This document shows, piece after piece, positions 35,291-45,715 of a stretch of DNA of 64,000 bases (its first letter is position 1; every line of letters starts with the position of its first letter). Under the pieces are notes generated by a model. It was not told the origin of the DNA. It ran no database searches and saw nothing but the letters and a program-made list of their open reading frames with translations. The translations under genes were made by a program, and so were the position numbers. The stretch lies in NCBI GenBank assembly GCA_001599715.1, contig BCHU01000003.1:310001-374000 (forward strand). Direction: 5' to 3'. The DNA is from Phaeotremella fagi. Its lineage: Eukaryota; Basidiomycota; Tremellomycetes; Tremellales; Phaeotremellaceae.

Positions 35291-36328
35291 ATGAAATTGA
35301 CATTCCTGCAATTTATCAAGCAACATGGTCTCAGAGACGAACTCAAGCAGTTAAAGACTTCGGATGCCCCCTCAAAACCCACAGGTCCAAACGAAAACTC
35401 TCCTCGTCCTCCTCGTCCTCTTCCAATAGACATCCTCCAAAATATCGTTACTCACATCGATCGGAGAACCTCCTTCGACACCTTGAAGAATCTTTCACTG
35501 GTTAGTAGGGAGGTCTACGAGGTGGTTTCCCCATTCCTGTATGAAAACGTCATTTTAGCTGAGTCCAGCTGGAAGGATCTTCTCGGTTCACCTTTTTTGT
35601 CGAAAAAGAAACACCAAAGAAGTCATATATGGGAACATGTTCGAAAGGTTAATATCGTCAGTAGACCCAAAAAGTTTCCATCATCGGACCAAGAAGTAAA
35701 CCTGGGACGCATCCCAAAACTACGAAACGTTCAAACTTTTCAGATCTCCCCGGAAGTTGTTGAAGACTGTAAGGTGGATGACTTGTTTCTTGTTACTCTT
35801 CAATACATGTTCTCACCCCACAAACTGGTCATCTCTAAAAGAACTACCCCAATCAGGTTGATATGGTACGGACGACTCCTGGTGAAAGGTCCGGGAATTG
35901 CCGTACGGTGTCTCTGTGTCAATTGGGAAATTTCGACTCTCGAATGGCACGGCATCTCAAACGAATGGCCAGTATCGTTGGACGGATGTCATCATATTCT
36001 CCACTATCTGCAGCCCAAAAGCCTTGAAGAGCTTGGTGATCGATGTGGGGCTTTGAGCGACGAAGTCTTCTCCATCATACCTCAGATCCCAAAGACCTGG
36101 CATCTCGTGGAGGTGGATCTTCCTTTTCTTCCAGAAGTTGAGCAATCGTTCAAAAATATGGAGAACATTCTCATCCCGATAACAACGAACTTCAATCCAT
36201 ACAACCCTTTGCCATGGACTCAAGATCAGATCACATTCGCTAAAGGAGACGAAGGAGATGCTTGTGGGTGTTATTGTAATGCGACTTCATCCAATAGGAT
36301 TCACCGATTTTGGTGTTTTAGGCGTTAG
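35291..36328 (+). CDS. F-box-like protein, family B copy 3
   Basis: About 345 residues. I take ATG 35291 (MKLTFLQFIKQHG) because it aligns with the start of the relative at 38443 (MKWDIIDYINRSR). The F-box-like segment is RPLPIDILQNIVTHIDRR, then LKNLSLVSREVYEVVSPFLY. Other shared blocks are IWEHVRKVNI, VISKRTTPIRLIWYG, ISTLEWHGIS, GCHHILHYLQP and PKTWHLVEVDLPF. The C-terminus is CGCYC...RIHRFWCFRR. It is closest to copy 5 at 38443, sharing the -RxFWxF- end. No introns and no damage. Confidence 0.7.
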   Translation: MKLTFLQFIKQHGLRDELKQLKTSDAPSKPTGPNENSPRPPRPLPIDILQNIVTHIDRRTSFDTLKNLSLVSREVYEVVSPFLYENVILAESSWKDLLGSPFLSKKKHQRSHIWEHVRKVNIVSRPKKFPSSDQEVNLGRIPKLRNVQTFQISPEVVEDCKVDDLFLVTLQYMFSPHKLVISKRTTPIRLIWYGRLLVKGPGIAVRCLCVNWEISTLEWHGISNEWPVSLDGCHHILHYLQPKSLEELGDRCGALSDEVFSIIPQIPKTWHLVEVDLPFLPEVEQSFKNMENILIPITTNFNPYNPLPWTQDQITFAKGDEGDACGCYCNATSSNRIHRFWCFRR

Positions 36329-36903
36329 GTTTTAACGAGATCGAGAAAATGCTTCTTCCTCAGCTGTTTCATTATGGTTCTTTTTGAATAACTACCTCGG
36401 TACAATCTCATTTTCTCAAGATCTCAATTGGTTTATGGGAAGATGTGGGAGTGGTTAGAATAGACATACTGTAATTTGAATGATTGGGGATGATTTGTTG
36501 GAAGTGATTTCTGGATTATAAGAGGATGTCTTGTAACGAGACTTTTGTCGTTTCAGACAACAGATGGGAACGCTGAATGAAGTTTTCACCTAATCTTTCG
36601 AGAATGTGTCTGAATAGGTGATTGATTTTGTAATACATGTAAATAAAATGCCGCAATAATGTTGTTCTCAGTATTGCTACTGTATGAGCATTGTAGTCTT
36701 TAGTCTGATGGGGTACATATTGATAATATATACAGTAGGTGATACACCGAACGCGCCCTGCTGCCACAACCACACTGCCACTGAAAGTGCAATGGATGAA
36801 ATCCATCAATCCATCAATCAATCAACCCATCTTTTCTCGTTTCTCATTTTCAAATCCATTCATCAACATCACCATACCACTTGTATCACCCAAAATTCTC
36901 CTG
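36329..36903. other. Intergenic, three TACTGTA/TACAGTA heptamers
   Basis: 575 bases between same-strand family B genes. Heptamers at 36467, 36678 and 36731. Just upstream of the next gene lies a repetitive atcaatcc/atcaatca run (about 36800-36820). No separate gene is seen. Confidence 0.4.
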
Positions 36904-37947
36904 ATGGAAATACCAACCGATGTACTCTCAGCAATATGTTTCTACATAGACCGAGAAACAAACCTCGACATCTTAAAAAACCTCAGTCTTCTCAACAATT
37001 CTTCTTACACGGTAGTCAAGCCCCACCTATATCAATTCCTTTGTATCAATCGTTCAAACTGTAGAGAGATCTTTGATTTAATTGAGGCCAGATTGGACAT
37101 CAAGGAGGAATATCAAAAACGAATATTCGATCACGTCAAGATTTTGAAAATCGATGTGATCCCTCATCTATCAGGTCCCGAAATCTCACGTCATCCAAGT
37201 GAATATCAGCATCTTTTTCGAAATGCTCATACGGTGATATTCAACCCCTTGATGCTCGAAATCTTTCACAACATCAGAATTGATCGTTCTTATCAGATCA
37301 GTAAAATGCAGCAACTCGTCTGTCCGAATGGAGTTATTCTTGAACCTCCTCCATCTTCTGACGTGAATTTCAGTACTTTTTACGACAGCCTAGCTTATGA
37401 CTATCACTTACAACAATGTTATCGTTCCCTGGAGGATATTTGTGCAGTTTGGACAATCACTACCGTCGAATCACATTGTCACAGTAAAACAAATGTCTGT
37501 GTCATCCCTGGTGCACATCATATCATCCATTTGGTATTTCCGCAACATAGAATTTACGTACCACACTTTTTGGAGACGTTTAGCGATCATTTTCAGTCAG
37601 CTATTCCCGAAAGCATTTCTACCTGGTCAATTTCAATACCTGGAACTTATTGGAACGATAGTGCCGCTCGAGAAAGTGGTATTTCAAGTCTACCACAAAT
37701 CATACAAATGCTATTAAATAGAGTTGGCGCTCGTGCTCGCGGCGAGCTCACTTGGGACACAGGAAACCACTTAGAAGCAGTCGGGTGTAAACACTGTCTG
37801 GCTTCAAATCGAATCAGAGATCCTTCTTGGAATTACAAATCAGGCGTGGAAGACGGTAGTACTATCGATTCTGGCTCTCTGAATGATATGCATTTTGGTC
37901 TGCAGCTGGAGATGGAGAGGATAAGGAGGTTGTGGAGGATGGGATGA
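36904..37947 (+). CDS. F-box-like protein, family B copy 4
   Basis: About 347 residues from ATG 36904 (MEIPTDVLSAICFYIDRETN), chosen because the F-box-like segment starts there as in the copy at 40065; an in-frame ATG at 36796 could add 36 residues. Shared blocks are LKNLSLLNNSSYTVVKPHLY, IFDHVKILKI, WTITTVESHCH at the LEWHG position (degenerate), IPGAHHIIHLVFP and ISTWSISIPGT. The end has GCKHC rather than CxCY. The loss of the WHG motif and of the usual cysteine spacing makes it one of the more divergent intact copies. Confidence 0.66.
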   Translation: MEIPTDVLSAICFYIDRETNLDILKNLSLLNNSSYTVVKPHLYQFLCINRSNCREIFDLIEARLDIKEEYQKRIFDHVKILKIDVIPHLSGPEISRHPSEYQHLFRNAHTVIFNPLMLEIFHNIRIDRSYQISKMQQLVCPNGVILEPPPSSDVNFSTFYDSLAYDYHLQQCYRSLEDICAVWTITTVESHCHSKTNVCVIPGAHHIIHLVFPQHRIYVPHFLETFSDHFQSAIPESISTWSISIPGTYWNDSAARESGISSLPQIIQMLLNRVGARARGELTWDTGNHLEAVGCKHCLASNRIRDPSWNYKSGVEDGSTIDSGSLNDMHFGLQLEMERIRRLWRMG

Positions 37948-38442
37948 TAGTTATTGGAGAGATTTCGAGGGAGATCAAGACTATCCTTGATAATACGAGT
38001 AAAAACAAAGATCAAACATGGTAAATGTAGACAAGGTGTTTAACAAATTGGCTGGGAGTGGTGATACTATCTGATCACAAACATATATATGGGGGTTATG
38101 GGAGGCAGTTTTGAAATGTAAATACTGTACGACTTTTCATCGATGGTAGGTCCCATAAAAAATGCGGTAGCTTTGTTAGATTTTCTCTTTGGATATAGAT
38201 AAGGCTGGTCCTAGTATTATTTGATGGATATACTTGAGTACACTGCTGAGCATATTTAGTTATGAGATAGATACCTACAGTAGCAAGAAAGAGGTCTAAT
38301 TTTTGGACTGGATTGTACGAAGCTCAATCCGCCACGCACGACCATTTCCCCTTTAACAGTGTGTTTCAACTATCAACTTCTTTTCCTCTTTCACTTTTCA
38401 ACTTTCATCTTCAACTTCATTTTCAATACATTGAACATCGCC
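37948..38442. other. Intergenic, two heptamers
   Basis: 495 bases, TACTGTA at 38123 and TACAGTA at 38276. No gene is seen. Confidence 0.4.
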
Positions 38443-39534
38443 ATGAAATGGGATATCATCGACTACATTAACAGGTCACGTAGTATCAAAGTCGGTTCCA
38501 AACAATCCCCGTCCCCAACTTCGTCTTCACTCTCAGAATCTCCGCCATCAAATGAAACCTCGAATCAACTTTCAATCCCTCTAGACATCATTCGTAACAT
38601 TATCGCTCAAATCGATCAAGAAGACATTTTTGATACTTTAAAAACCCTTTCACTAGTCAATAAAGAGATTTACGAGGTGGTGGCTCCAATCTTATATCGT
38701 AACGTCAACATGAATCGTTCAAGCTGGAAAAGTCTTTTCGGTCCTTGTTCTACGTCACCAAGCGAAAAACGATTATGGAAACATGTTCAAAAAGTGCGAA
38801 TCACCGAAAGATCGAGATTGATTCAAGCTTCTGTATTCTGTATAAAGTACTCAACCCTATGCCCCAATGCTATTCTTCCGAATGTTCATACGCTCGAAAT
38901 CACTCCTGAGGTTTTTGAACAATTTATCGGTAACGGTCCACCATATCGAGCTGTTGTTTGGATCGGAACTCTTAGCGGTATCTTTCAACCCCACAAATTG
39001 GTTATTACGAGACGATCTACTCCAAAGTTGGTTACTAAAAAGCGAGCGAAAGGATTTTTCAAAGACTCGTCAGTGGTTATCAAACAGTTGTCTAACGAAT
39101 TGCAAATCTTACATTTGGAATGGCATGGTCTCACCAACGAGAAACTGGTAAGTATCAGAGGCGGTCATCACGTTCTTCACTATCGACAACCTCAAAATAT
39201 CAACGAACTCCATGAACAAGCGTCTAACTTGTTACCACATCTGTTCTCCTCCATACCATGCCTTCCAAAGACTTGGAACATAGTAGTAATGGACACACCG
39301 GGTTCTTCAGAGAATGGTCATTTTGTTGGGAATTTGGGAACCATTCTGAATCCGATCATGTCACTACTTGCTGTACAACATCCACCTCCACTTGTCGTTA
39401 CAATATCTCCAGATCAGTTCACGTTCACTGAAGCAAAGGAAGATGAGCCTTGTGGCTGTTATCGAAAAAGTGAAGCAGAGGTTACGGTTCAAACTCCTAA
39501 AGGAATTCGACGCTTTTGGTCTTTCTTAAATTGA
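38443..39534 (+). CDS. F-box-like protein, family B copy 5
   Basis: About 363 residues from ATG 38443. A Ser/Pro linker precedes SIPLDIIRNIIAQIDQED and LKTLSLVNKEIYEVVAPILY. Other blocks are LWKHVQKVRI, LVITRRSTPKLV (compare copy 3 VISKRTTPIRL), LHLEWHGLTNE, GGHHVLHYRQP and PKTWNIVVMDTPG. The C-terminal part has CGCYRK and ends GIRRFWSFLN. Copies 3 and 5 form a close pair although copy 4 lies between them, so the cluster did not grow only by duplicating neighbours. Confidence 0.7.
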   Translation: MKWDIIDYINRSRSIKVGSKQSPSPTSSSLSESPPSNETSNQLSIPLDIIRNIIAQIDQEDIFDTLKTLSLVNKEIYEVVAPILYRNVNMNRSSWKSLFGPCSTSPSEKRLWKHVQKVRITERSRLIQASVFCIKYSTLCPNAILPNVHTLEITPEVFEQFIGNGPPYRAVVWIGTLSGIFQPHKLVITRRSTPKLVTKKRAKGFFKDSSVVIKQLSNELQILHLEWHGLTNEKLVSIRGGHHVLHYRQPQNINELHEQASNLLPHLFSSIPCLPKTWNIVVMDTPGSSENGHFVGNLGTILNPIMSLLAVQHPPPLVVTISPDQFTFTEAKEDEPCGCYRKSEAEVTVQTPKGIRRFWSFLN

Positions 39535-40064
39535 CACTAGGGGAGGTTTTCAATCACGGCTTTTTTCCATCGGCTACTTTTATCTACTGTACGTTTCGTG
39601 AGGTTAATGGGGGGAGAACAGTATTAGGTGGAGTAAATTTGATTTAATTAAATGTTGGTCGGATTCAAAATACACGGTTTATAGTTTCACCAGTAATGTA
39701 AACATACAGTGCCTCTGTTCAGTAACGATGATTCCCGTTTAAGGACAAAGGCACTTTCGGGCAATGCATACGATGTGTATTGTTTACTGAAGTTCACTAT
39801 ATTATTTCTTAAACCCAAGTACTGTACTGTCGTAAACATCAATGCATCAGACATCTACGAGAGCAGCGAAAAGAGTGGGAAATTCACGTCTTCTTTATTC
39901 GTTTGCCACTAGGAAGATGGAACTTGTCGGTTGTTGGATTTGAATGTTTATTCCTCATCAACCTTCTACTATACCTACCATTTATAACTCACGATTTAAA
40001 CGACAGTCGGATTCGTACAACCACAGAGTATACAGTATACTTTGACGGGTCAAGGATCCTCATC
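39535..40064. other. Intergenic, three heptamers
   Basis: 530 bases with TACTGTA/TACAGTA at 39585, 39820 and 40031, the last only 34 bases before the next ATG. No gene is seen. Confidence 0.4.
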
Positions 40065-41066
40065 ATGTCACCAACAATTCCACCAGACATCATTGCAGCT
40101 ATCGCGTTCCATGTAGATCGAAGAACCTCAATAACCACCTTGAAATCGCTCTCCCTGCTGAATCGAGAATCTTACAAAGTTGTCTCACCATTCTTGTACC
40201 AAAGTATAACTCTCGATCACCCAGTCTGGGAACACATGTTAGGAGGTAACAACTGGTCAAATCGATTATCCAAAGGTACCCCTGACTTCTGGAAACATGT
40301 CAAAACAATGTTCCTCAGACATCTACCCAAATCTCATCTTCTTCAAACACCATTCTCGAAATTCCCAAAAGGACCTCCGTTCTCTAATGTCACCACTCTA
40401 CTCATCGCCCCCTTCTGTTTCTATGGACTTGGGAAACGGACTGAGAATGAACGTGAAATTTTCATCAACTTATTACCGACTTTAATCTCACCTTCTAGTG
40501 TCGTTATTATCAAAAACATTGGATTACACGATAACAACCCTACCGAATTTTCTAACAAGAAATGTTCAGAGATCGTTGAAGGTATTCTGTCACATTGGCC
40601 GATTCAGGTTTTCGAATGGCATGGTATCACTGCTGAATATCCTATTCACATTCGCGGTGCTCATCACGTTTTTCATTATCTTCCACCAAACGTTGGAGAT
40701 GTGGTTCAAATGCAGATCAACCATTTACTACCTAAACTCACTACATCCATTCCATACGCTGTATCAAGTTGGACAATTCACGGCTTGGAGAGGTGGTCAG
40801 CCTTAATTGGAGAAGAAAGGGTGATGCAACCGTATGGGAGGGAGAATGTGTTACAACGTTTATTAGTTGATGGTAAAAAGCTGTTAGAGTCACAGGTCGA
40901 CAAAAGCATCGGTTTACATATTTTCGAATGCGATAGCGAATTGGAGGATTTCAGGGATCAACCTGAATGTCGATGTTATTGTAACTTGGTAGGGGAACCG
41001 ATAAGAAGATTCGAAGGAGAATATTCGGATTTGGACGTTAGTTTCAAGAATACTTCCATCCGATGA
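40065..41066 (+). CDS. F-box-like protein, family B copy 6
   Basis: About 333 residues from ATG 40065 (MSPTIPPDIIAAIAFHVDRR). Shared blocks are LKSLSLLNRESYKVVSPFLY, FWKHVKTMFL, VFEWHGITAEYPI, IRGAHHVFHYLPP and SSWTIHGLERW. The C-terminus has CRCYCN and PIRRFEGEY. All family blocks are present, so this is a good reference member of family B. Confidence 0.7.
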   Translation: MSPTIPPDIIAAIAFHVDRRTSITTLKSLSLLNRESYKVVSPFLYQSITLDHPVWEHMLGGNNWSNRLSKGTPDFWKHVKTMFLRHLPKSHLLQTPFSKFPKGPPFSNVTTLLIAPFCFYGLGKRTENEREIFINLLPTLISPSSVVIIKNIGLHDNNPTEFSNKKCSEIVEGILSHWPIQVFEWHGITAEYPIHIRGAHHVFHYLPPNVGDVVQMQINHLLPKLTTSIPYAVSSWTIHGLERWSALIGEERVMQPYGRENVLQRLLVDGKKLLESQVDKSIGLHIFECDSELEDFRDQPECRCYCNLVGEPIRRFEGEYSDLDVSFKNTSIR

Positions 41067-41622
41067 AAGATTGTATGGTCGGGTTTTGTATCATGTACTG
41101 TATGAGAAAATGAAAATTTGATGGGAAGGAACGAGTAGCGAAGACGGGTTTCCTGGATGAACAATTATGTAGCTCTTTAGGTTGTATTTTCATAGGTGAC
41201 ATTTATGAGAGTGACTTGTATGTAACATTGGGAAGTTGTATATATTATATGAACACGCAGGATTTGGCACGAGTTGATGGATGGACTGGTACTGAAATGA
41301 TCTTTGTACCACCCAAATTACAGTCCGAAAATGGGAGGATTTGAGCCATGACTGGTTTCTTTCTAACCTGTATTTTTCGGGCTTCATGTGTGATTAGCTG
41401 AATTTCTACTGGTATATGCATGTCTATAGCTGACGATACCATTGTCGAAACCTTCGCAAACTGTTCCTACTGCTAAGTCTTTGCTTGAAAACGCCACGAT
41501 CCGCAGGGGAAGTTTCATCATTCAATTCTCATCATTTCTCAATCATCTTCTTCATAAAACTTCATCCAGCTTTCGATCAAACTCAACGTTACTCCATTTC
41601 CGACAAGGGGGTGGTATCAAAG
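41067..41622. other. Intergenic
   Basis: 556 bases with one TACTGTA at 41096, just after the previous stop. The region before 41623 is open in frame but has no aligned ATG. No gene is seen. Confidence 0.4.
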
Positions 41623-42643
41623 ATGGATACAACAGCAACAGATACGTCCACACCACAAAAAGATCCAACAAAACCTCTATTTCCCATCGAATTAATCGCT
41701 CAGATCATTTCCTCCCTCCCCAAAAGGGGATCACTCAACACACTCAAATCTCTATCACTAGTCAACACTGAAGTCTATAGACTTGCGGCACCTCGAATCT
41801 ATCATGGTATCAATCTGACTTCTTCTAACTGGGAGGAGATATTTCGAAAGACATCAGGTGCAGAAAAAAGAACATCAGGAGAAACCTTTTGGGTATATTC
41901 GACGTATTAAATTGAGTGGTCTACCTGACCTTTCTTCTCGAAGCCCTTTGGTTGCCGCTTCATCGTCTCTCATCCTACGACAAGTACCTACCGTTATTTT
42001 TGCTCCTACCTTGTTGGCAGAAATCTTCTTCCCCGACGAATCCAGCTTCTTAACCCTCGAATATCAGCGCAGAGCTCGATACTTTCTTCGTCATTTGAAA
42101 AGGTTGATTAGACCCAAGCGATTACTGTTTACTCTAGGGCCGATTGGCCATAGTAACGAAAATATGGAAGCGCCCCATCGCTATCAACGGTGGTGGTTAA
42201 CCAGGAACCGTTGGGATATTGTCACTGTATGGACACCTGGATCTACAATCGAATGGCATAACTTCGAGCGTTCCTACATAATTCCTTTCCTTTCAAAGAC
42301 AAATAGCGTAATACATTTTTTGCCAGCTATCGAATCCCAGGACGTCGATCTTTTGAAGATCACCGATACCTTGCAGTTTGAATGGAGTAATTCTGATAAG
42401 AATCCCAAGATAACGGTGTTTGGAGCAGCTGCTGTAACTGGTGATCGAGATGGTGGAAGGTCTTTGGAAGAAGCTTATGCTCGGGAGAAAGATAGGTTGG
42501 ACCATGCTCGCAAACAATTAGATCCCGAAGACGAAAAAAAGATCGACTGGCGTGTTAGTTTCGACGCAGACGAAGATGAATGCGATTGCTATCGCTCACT
42601 TTCGAGAGATCCGAAACCGAATAATGCTGGTTCTTCGTTATAA
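41623..42643 (+). pseudogene. F-box-like protein, family B copy 7, frameshifted
   Basis: ATG 41623 (MDTTATDTSTPQ) opens PLFPIELIAQIISSLPKRG and LKSLSLVNTEVYRLAAPRIY. The frame breaks at about 41890-41900, right after GETFW, and stops at 41908-41910. The family sequence goes on in the next frame as YIRRIKLSGLPDL, IFAPTLLAEIF, IEWHNFERS, FLPAIESQ and a CDCYRS C-terminus ending at 42643. By alignment with the copy 8 block IWNYVRRLKL, two bases appear to be missing between the W and Y codons. It is either a pseudogene or a base-calling error. It is the closest relative of the split copy 8. Confidence 0.62.
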
Positions 42644-43209
42644 TTTGGTCTCTATTTGTAACGAAGTCGACGACGATGAGGTTTATGATAAAAGGATGAT
42701 GGTGATGACGAAGAAGATTGGTGATGAAGGCTATTTATTAGAAGGGGTACTTGATATGGAAGAGCTGTTGATGCTGTTGAGGAAATATAGGTCATTTAGG
42801 TGAAGGATGGGGTGAATGAATTTGAAATGGAGAATTAGGACAATCCCACAACACACGGGCTTGGGTACGATAGATTGGAGAAATTACATGGAAAGACGGA
42901 TTTTTATCAGGGTAGATGGATTGATTTTTGTTGATTTCGAACGATTTCGAACGATTTCGATAGACTGTGAATGCATTATTTTCCTTCAACTATTGTGTTT
43001 CATGCCTCCAGAGCTGACCTTACTGTTCGTTAGGTATTATGCATGTAAAAAACCTTGCCAAGCGTTGTTGTTGAGTAAATTACAATTTCTAAGAATGTCG
43101 AGTCCGCCACGATCAGTCAGATCGTCCAGTTTCAATCTCATCAAACACATCCTTTCCTTTTTACATCTTCTCAACAGCTCATTTACAATCTACCAGACTT
43201 TCAGAAGTC
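42644..43209. other. Intergenic, short tandem repeat
   Basis: 566 bases. Three head-to-tail copies of gatttcgaac lie at about 42932-42960. No gene is seen. Confidence 0.4.
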
Positions 43210-43323
43210 ATGCCTCAAGCACCTTCAAGTGATATTGCAAATGATTCATCGAAACCCCCATTTCCTTTCGAACTAGTCAATCAGGTCATCTCCAACCTTC
43301 CAGCTCGTGGATCACTGTCATAG
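43210..43323 (+). pseudogene. F-box-like protein, family B copy 8, 5' fragment cut by retrotransposon
   Basis: ATG 43210 (MPQAPSSDIANDSSKP) opens the F-box-like segment FPFELVNQVISNLPARGSL, then meets TAG at 43321-43323, inside the retrotransposon. The fragment ends exactly where the intact copies continue with TLKSLSLVN. That continuation is found 4.3 kb away at 47612. So the gene was split by insertion between 43315 and 47612. Confidence 0.8.
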
Positions 43324-43620
43324 ATCGTTAAAGTACAATGTACGGAGATCGATGACATGTCCTCGGTCCTCGGGTACCGTATATAGATAGATAGTTCAAT
43401 ATTCAGTTCCGCAAGAAATGAATATTATTTAGTCTGAAAAGCTCTTAACGCAAAGGCCAAATATATCTCTTCATAACATACATAACTACAACTCTATCAC
43501 TTTAGGTCAGTGTTAACGAGAGGTTTACCAACCTTGACAGTATATTCATTTCTTCAACTACCTCTTTAAGTGGAAGTTGTACACTTACGTTCTTTCTATC
43601 ACTTTAGTCGACTACCAACT

Positions 43621-45665
43621 ATGGCACCCAGAAACAACGGTAAACAACCCCAAGTCCCGGGAACCCCTACCCCCGTATCGGTTCCCAGCACTTCGACTGC
43701 TGTACCAGTTGACAACTCTACTGCCACAGCGGCTACTACCACTCCTACCCTCGACAATGGTACCCGTGATCAGGAGCTGGTAGAATTACGAGCTACTACC
43801 GCAGCCCAAGGTTTACAACTCACTGCAATCGAGACCTTACTAAAACAATTACTCGAGCGAGATCAACGTCCTCCACAAGTTCCAGTAACGGTTGAAAATA
43901 TCGATGAAGATGTAGCGTCGGTCCACCCTTCAGTACACGCTCCGTCTTTTCAACACGAAGTACCACCTCACTTGGTGCGTGAAAATTCTCGACCTGCCAC
44001 AGTTTCGATCTCTGAGCCGGGGTTTCAACAACGACAATACTCCGTCCCTAGTAGTCACCCGCACGGCGGGAACACCAAGTTGAGATCTAAGGAACCAGAT
44101 TCGTTCGACGGCAAACCTTCAGAACTTCCCAGATTTATCACTCAAGTTCAGATGTACTTCGATCTCCATCCCTACTCATTCCCTGATGATATTACACGAG
44201 TAGTTTGGACTGCAGGATACCTCACTGGTGACGCCTTAGAATGGTGGCGTCAGGCTTACTCTCAACCTGAGCCTCGCCCTGAATGGACTAGATTTTGGTC
44301 TTCATTCTACTCGGAATTACGCCTGCGTTTCGACGACCCTCTCCGAAAATCGACTGCGGAAGCCCGTCTTCGGAAACTCAAGCAGGGATCCTTGTCTGTA
44401 CACGACTACTATTCTAAGTTCCTCACCCTACAAGGCGAGATATCATGGAACGAAGACGCCCTTCGCTCTCAGTTTGAATATGGTTTGAATTCGGACTTAC
44501 GTTCCGCTATGTTACTGTCATGACGCTATGCTCAACCTTGAGCTCAAACCTCAACCTCGCAACCTCGAGCTCAAACCTCAACCTCGAATTCATCGTTACC
44601 TCGAACCTCANNNNNNNNNNNNNNNNNNNNNNNNNNNNNNNNNNNNNNNNNNNNNNNNNNNNNNNNNNNNNNNNNNNNNNNNNNNNNNNNNNNNNNNNNN
44701 NNNNNNNNNNNNNNNNNNNNNNNNNNNNNNNNNNNNNNNNNNNNNNNNNNNNNNNNNNNNNNNNNNNNNNNNNNNNNNNNNNNNNNNNNNNNNNNNNNNN
44801 NNNNNNNNNNNNNNNNNNNNNNNNNNNNNNNNNNNNNNNNNNNNNNNNNNNNNNNNNNNNNNNNNNNNNNNNNNNNNNNNNNNNNNNNNNNNNNNNNNNN
44901 NNNNNNNNNNNNNNNNNNNNNNNNNNNNNNNNNNNNNNNNNNNNNNNNNNNNNNNNNNNNNNNNNNNNNNNNNNNNNNNNNNNNNNNNNNNNNNNNNNNN
45001 NNNNNNNNNNNNNNNNNNNNNNNNNNNNNNNNNNNNNNNNNNNNNNNNNNNNNNNNNNNNNNNNNNNNNNNNNNNNNNNNNNNNNNNNNNNNNNNNNNNN
45101 NNNNNNNNNNNNNNNACAACCTCGAGTTATCACCTCGAAGTTAACCTCGAACGTCAACCTCGCAGTCGGATTTGGGCAACTCTTGTTGATCAAGATAGCC
45201 GTCTGACAGTTAGGTCGCGATGTCCCTCTCAATCTATCTTCATTCGCAGCTTTGGCTATCAAGATTGACGGACAGAAACGCAACCTCGAATCTAGTATTA
45301 AGCAGAACGCCCAAACACTTCCGACTACGAAATTCAACAAACCAGACACTCGCAATGACAATAGTAATCGCTCTTCGGGTATCTATCGTCGACCACCTCC
45401 ACCAGCACCACCAGCTACTACCGCTACGGTTTCAATCAGATCCACTAACCCTACCTCTTCTAGTGGTATCGTGTGTTATAACTGTAACAAGCCTGGTCAT
45501 GTTAGTGCTGATTGCAAAGAACCACGCAAGCAGAAGCTCAATTTCGTTGAGGCTGGCGAAGACGACGACGAAGAGGAACCCTTAGGCGAAGATCCGTTTT
45601 ATACTATCGACGATGACCGACAAGGCGAATCGGACATCGAGTCTTTAAACGACGAACAGCAGTAG
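43621..45665 (+). CDS. gag: Retrotransposon Gag (interrupted by assembly gap)
   Basis: ATG 43621 opens MAPRNNGKQPQVPGTPTP. A Thr/Val/Pro-rich N-part and a coiled-coil-like LKQLLERD are followed by the gag core: LRSKEPDSFDGKPSELPRF, VVWTAGYLTGDALEWWRQ, and LRKLKQGSLSVHDYYSKF. This frame stops at 44521-44523, at the edge of a minisatellite and the gap. Beyond the gap the gag frame resumes (LSSFAALAIKIDGQKRNLES at about 45230-45290) in another frame. It ends with the zinc knuckle CYNCNKPGHVSADC and an acidic tail, TAG at 45663-45665. Whether the frame change is real cannot be judged across a gap of estimated size. Confidence 0.75.
44540..44586. repeat. 27-bp minisatellite in gag, running into the gap
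   Basis: The 20-base string gagctcaaacctcaacctcg occurs at 44540-44559 and again at 44567-44586, a 27-bp period. Shorter AACCTCGA-like units continue on both sides of the gap (to about 45162), so the repeat probably fills it. Confidence 0.7.
44611..45115. other. Assembly gap, 505 N
   Basis: A run of unknown bases inside gag. Flanks on both sides are made of the same AACCTCGA-type repeat, so the gap most likely reflects collapse of a tandem repeat. Confidence 0.99.
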
Positions 45666-45687
45666 TTGATGAGGATCAACTACTGCT
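45644..45687 (+). promoter_or_regulatory. -1 programmed ribosomal frameshift signal, gag-pol
   Basis: The heptamer TTTAAAC at 45644-45650 is read T TTA AAC in the gag frame, the canonical X XXY YYZ form. After a 7-base spacer (45651-45657) comes a perfect 13-bp hairpin: left arm 45658-45670 (AGCAGTAGTTGAT), loop GAGG 45671-45674, right arm 45675-45687 (ATCAACTACTGCT). The gag stop at 45663-45665 lies inside the left arm. A slip of -1 leads straight into the pol frame, which is open from the slip site on. Sequence, spacing and reading frames all agree. Confidence 0.88.
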
Positions 45688-45715
45688 ACCCGAGACTCCT
45701 GATACCCTCTCTACC

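Noticed and set aside
43316..43620. Exact LTR and primer-binding-site borders
   Set aside because: Without a 3' LTR for comparison I cannot place the LTR end, and no clear tRNA-complementary site stands out.
44507..45361. Long ORFs on both strands across 44.5-45.3 kb
   Set aside because: They are open only because they run through 505 unknown bases.
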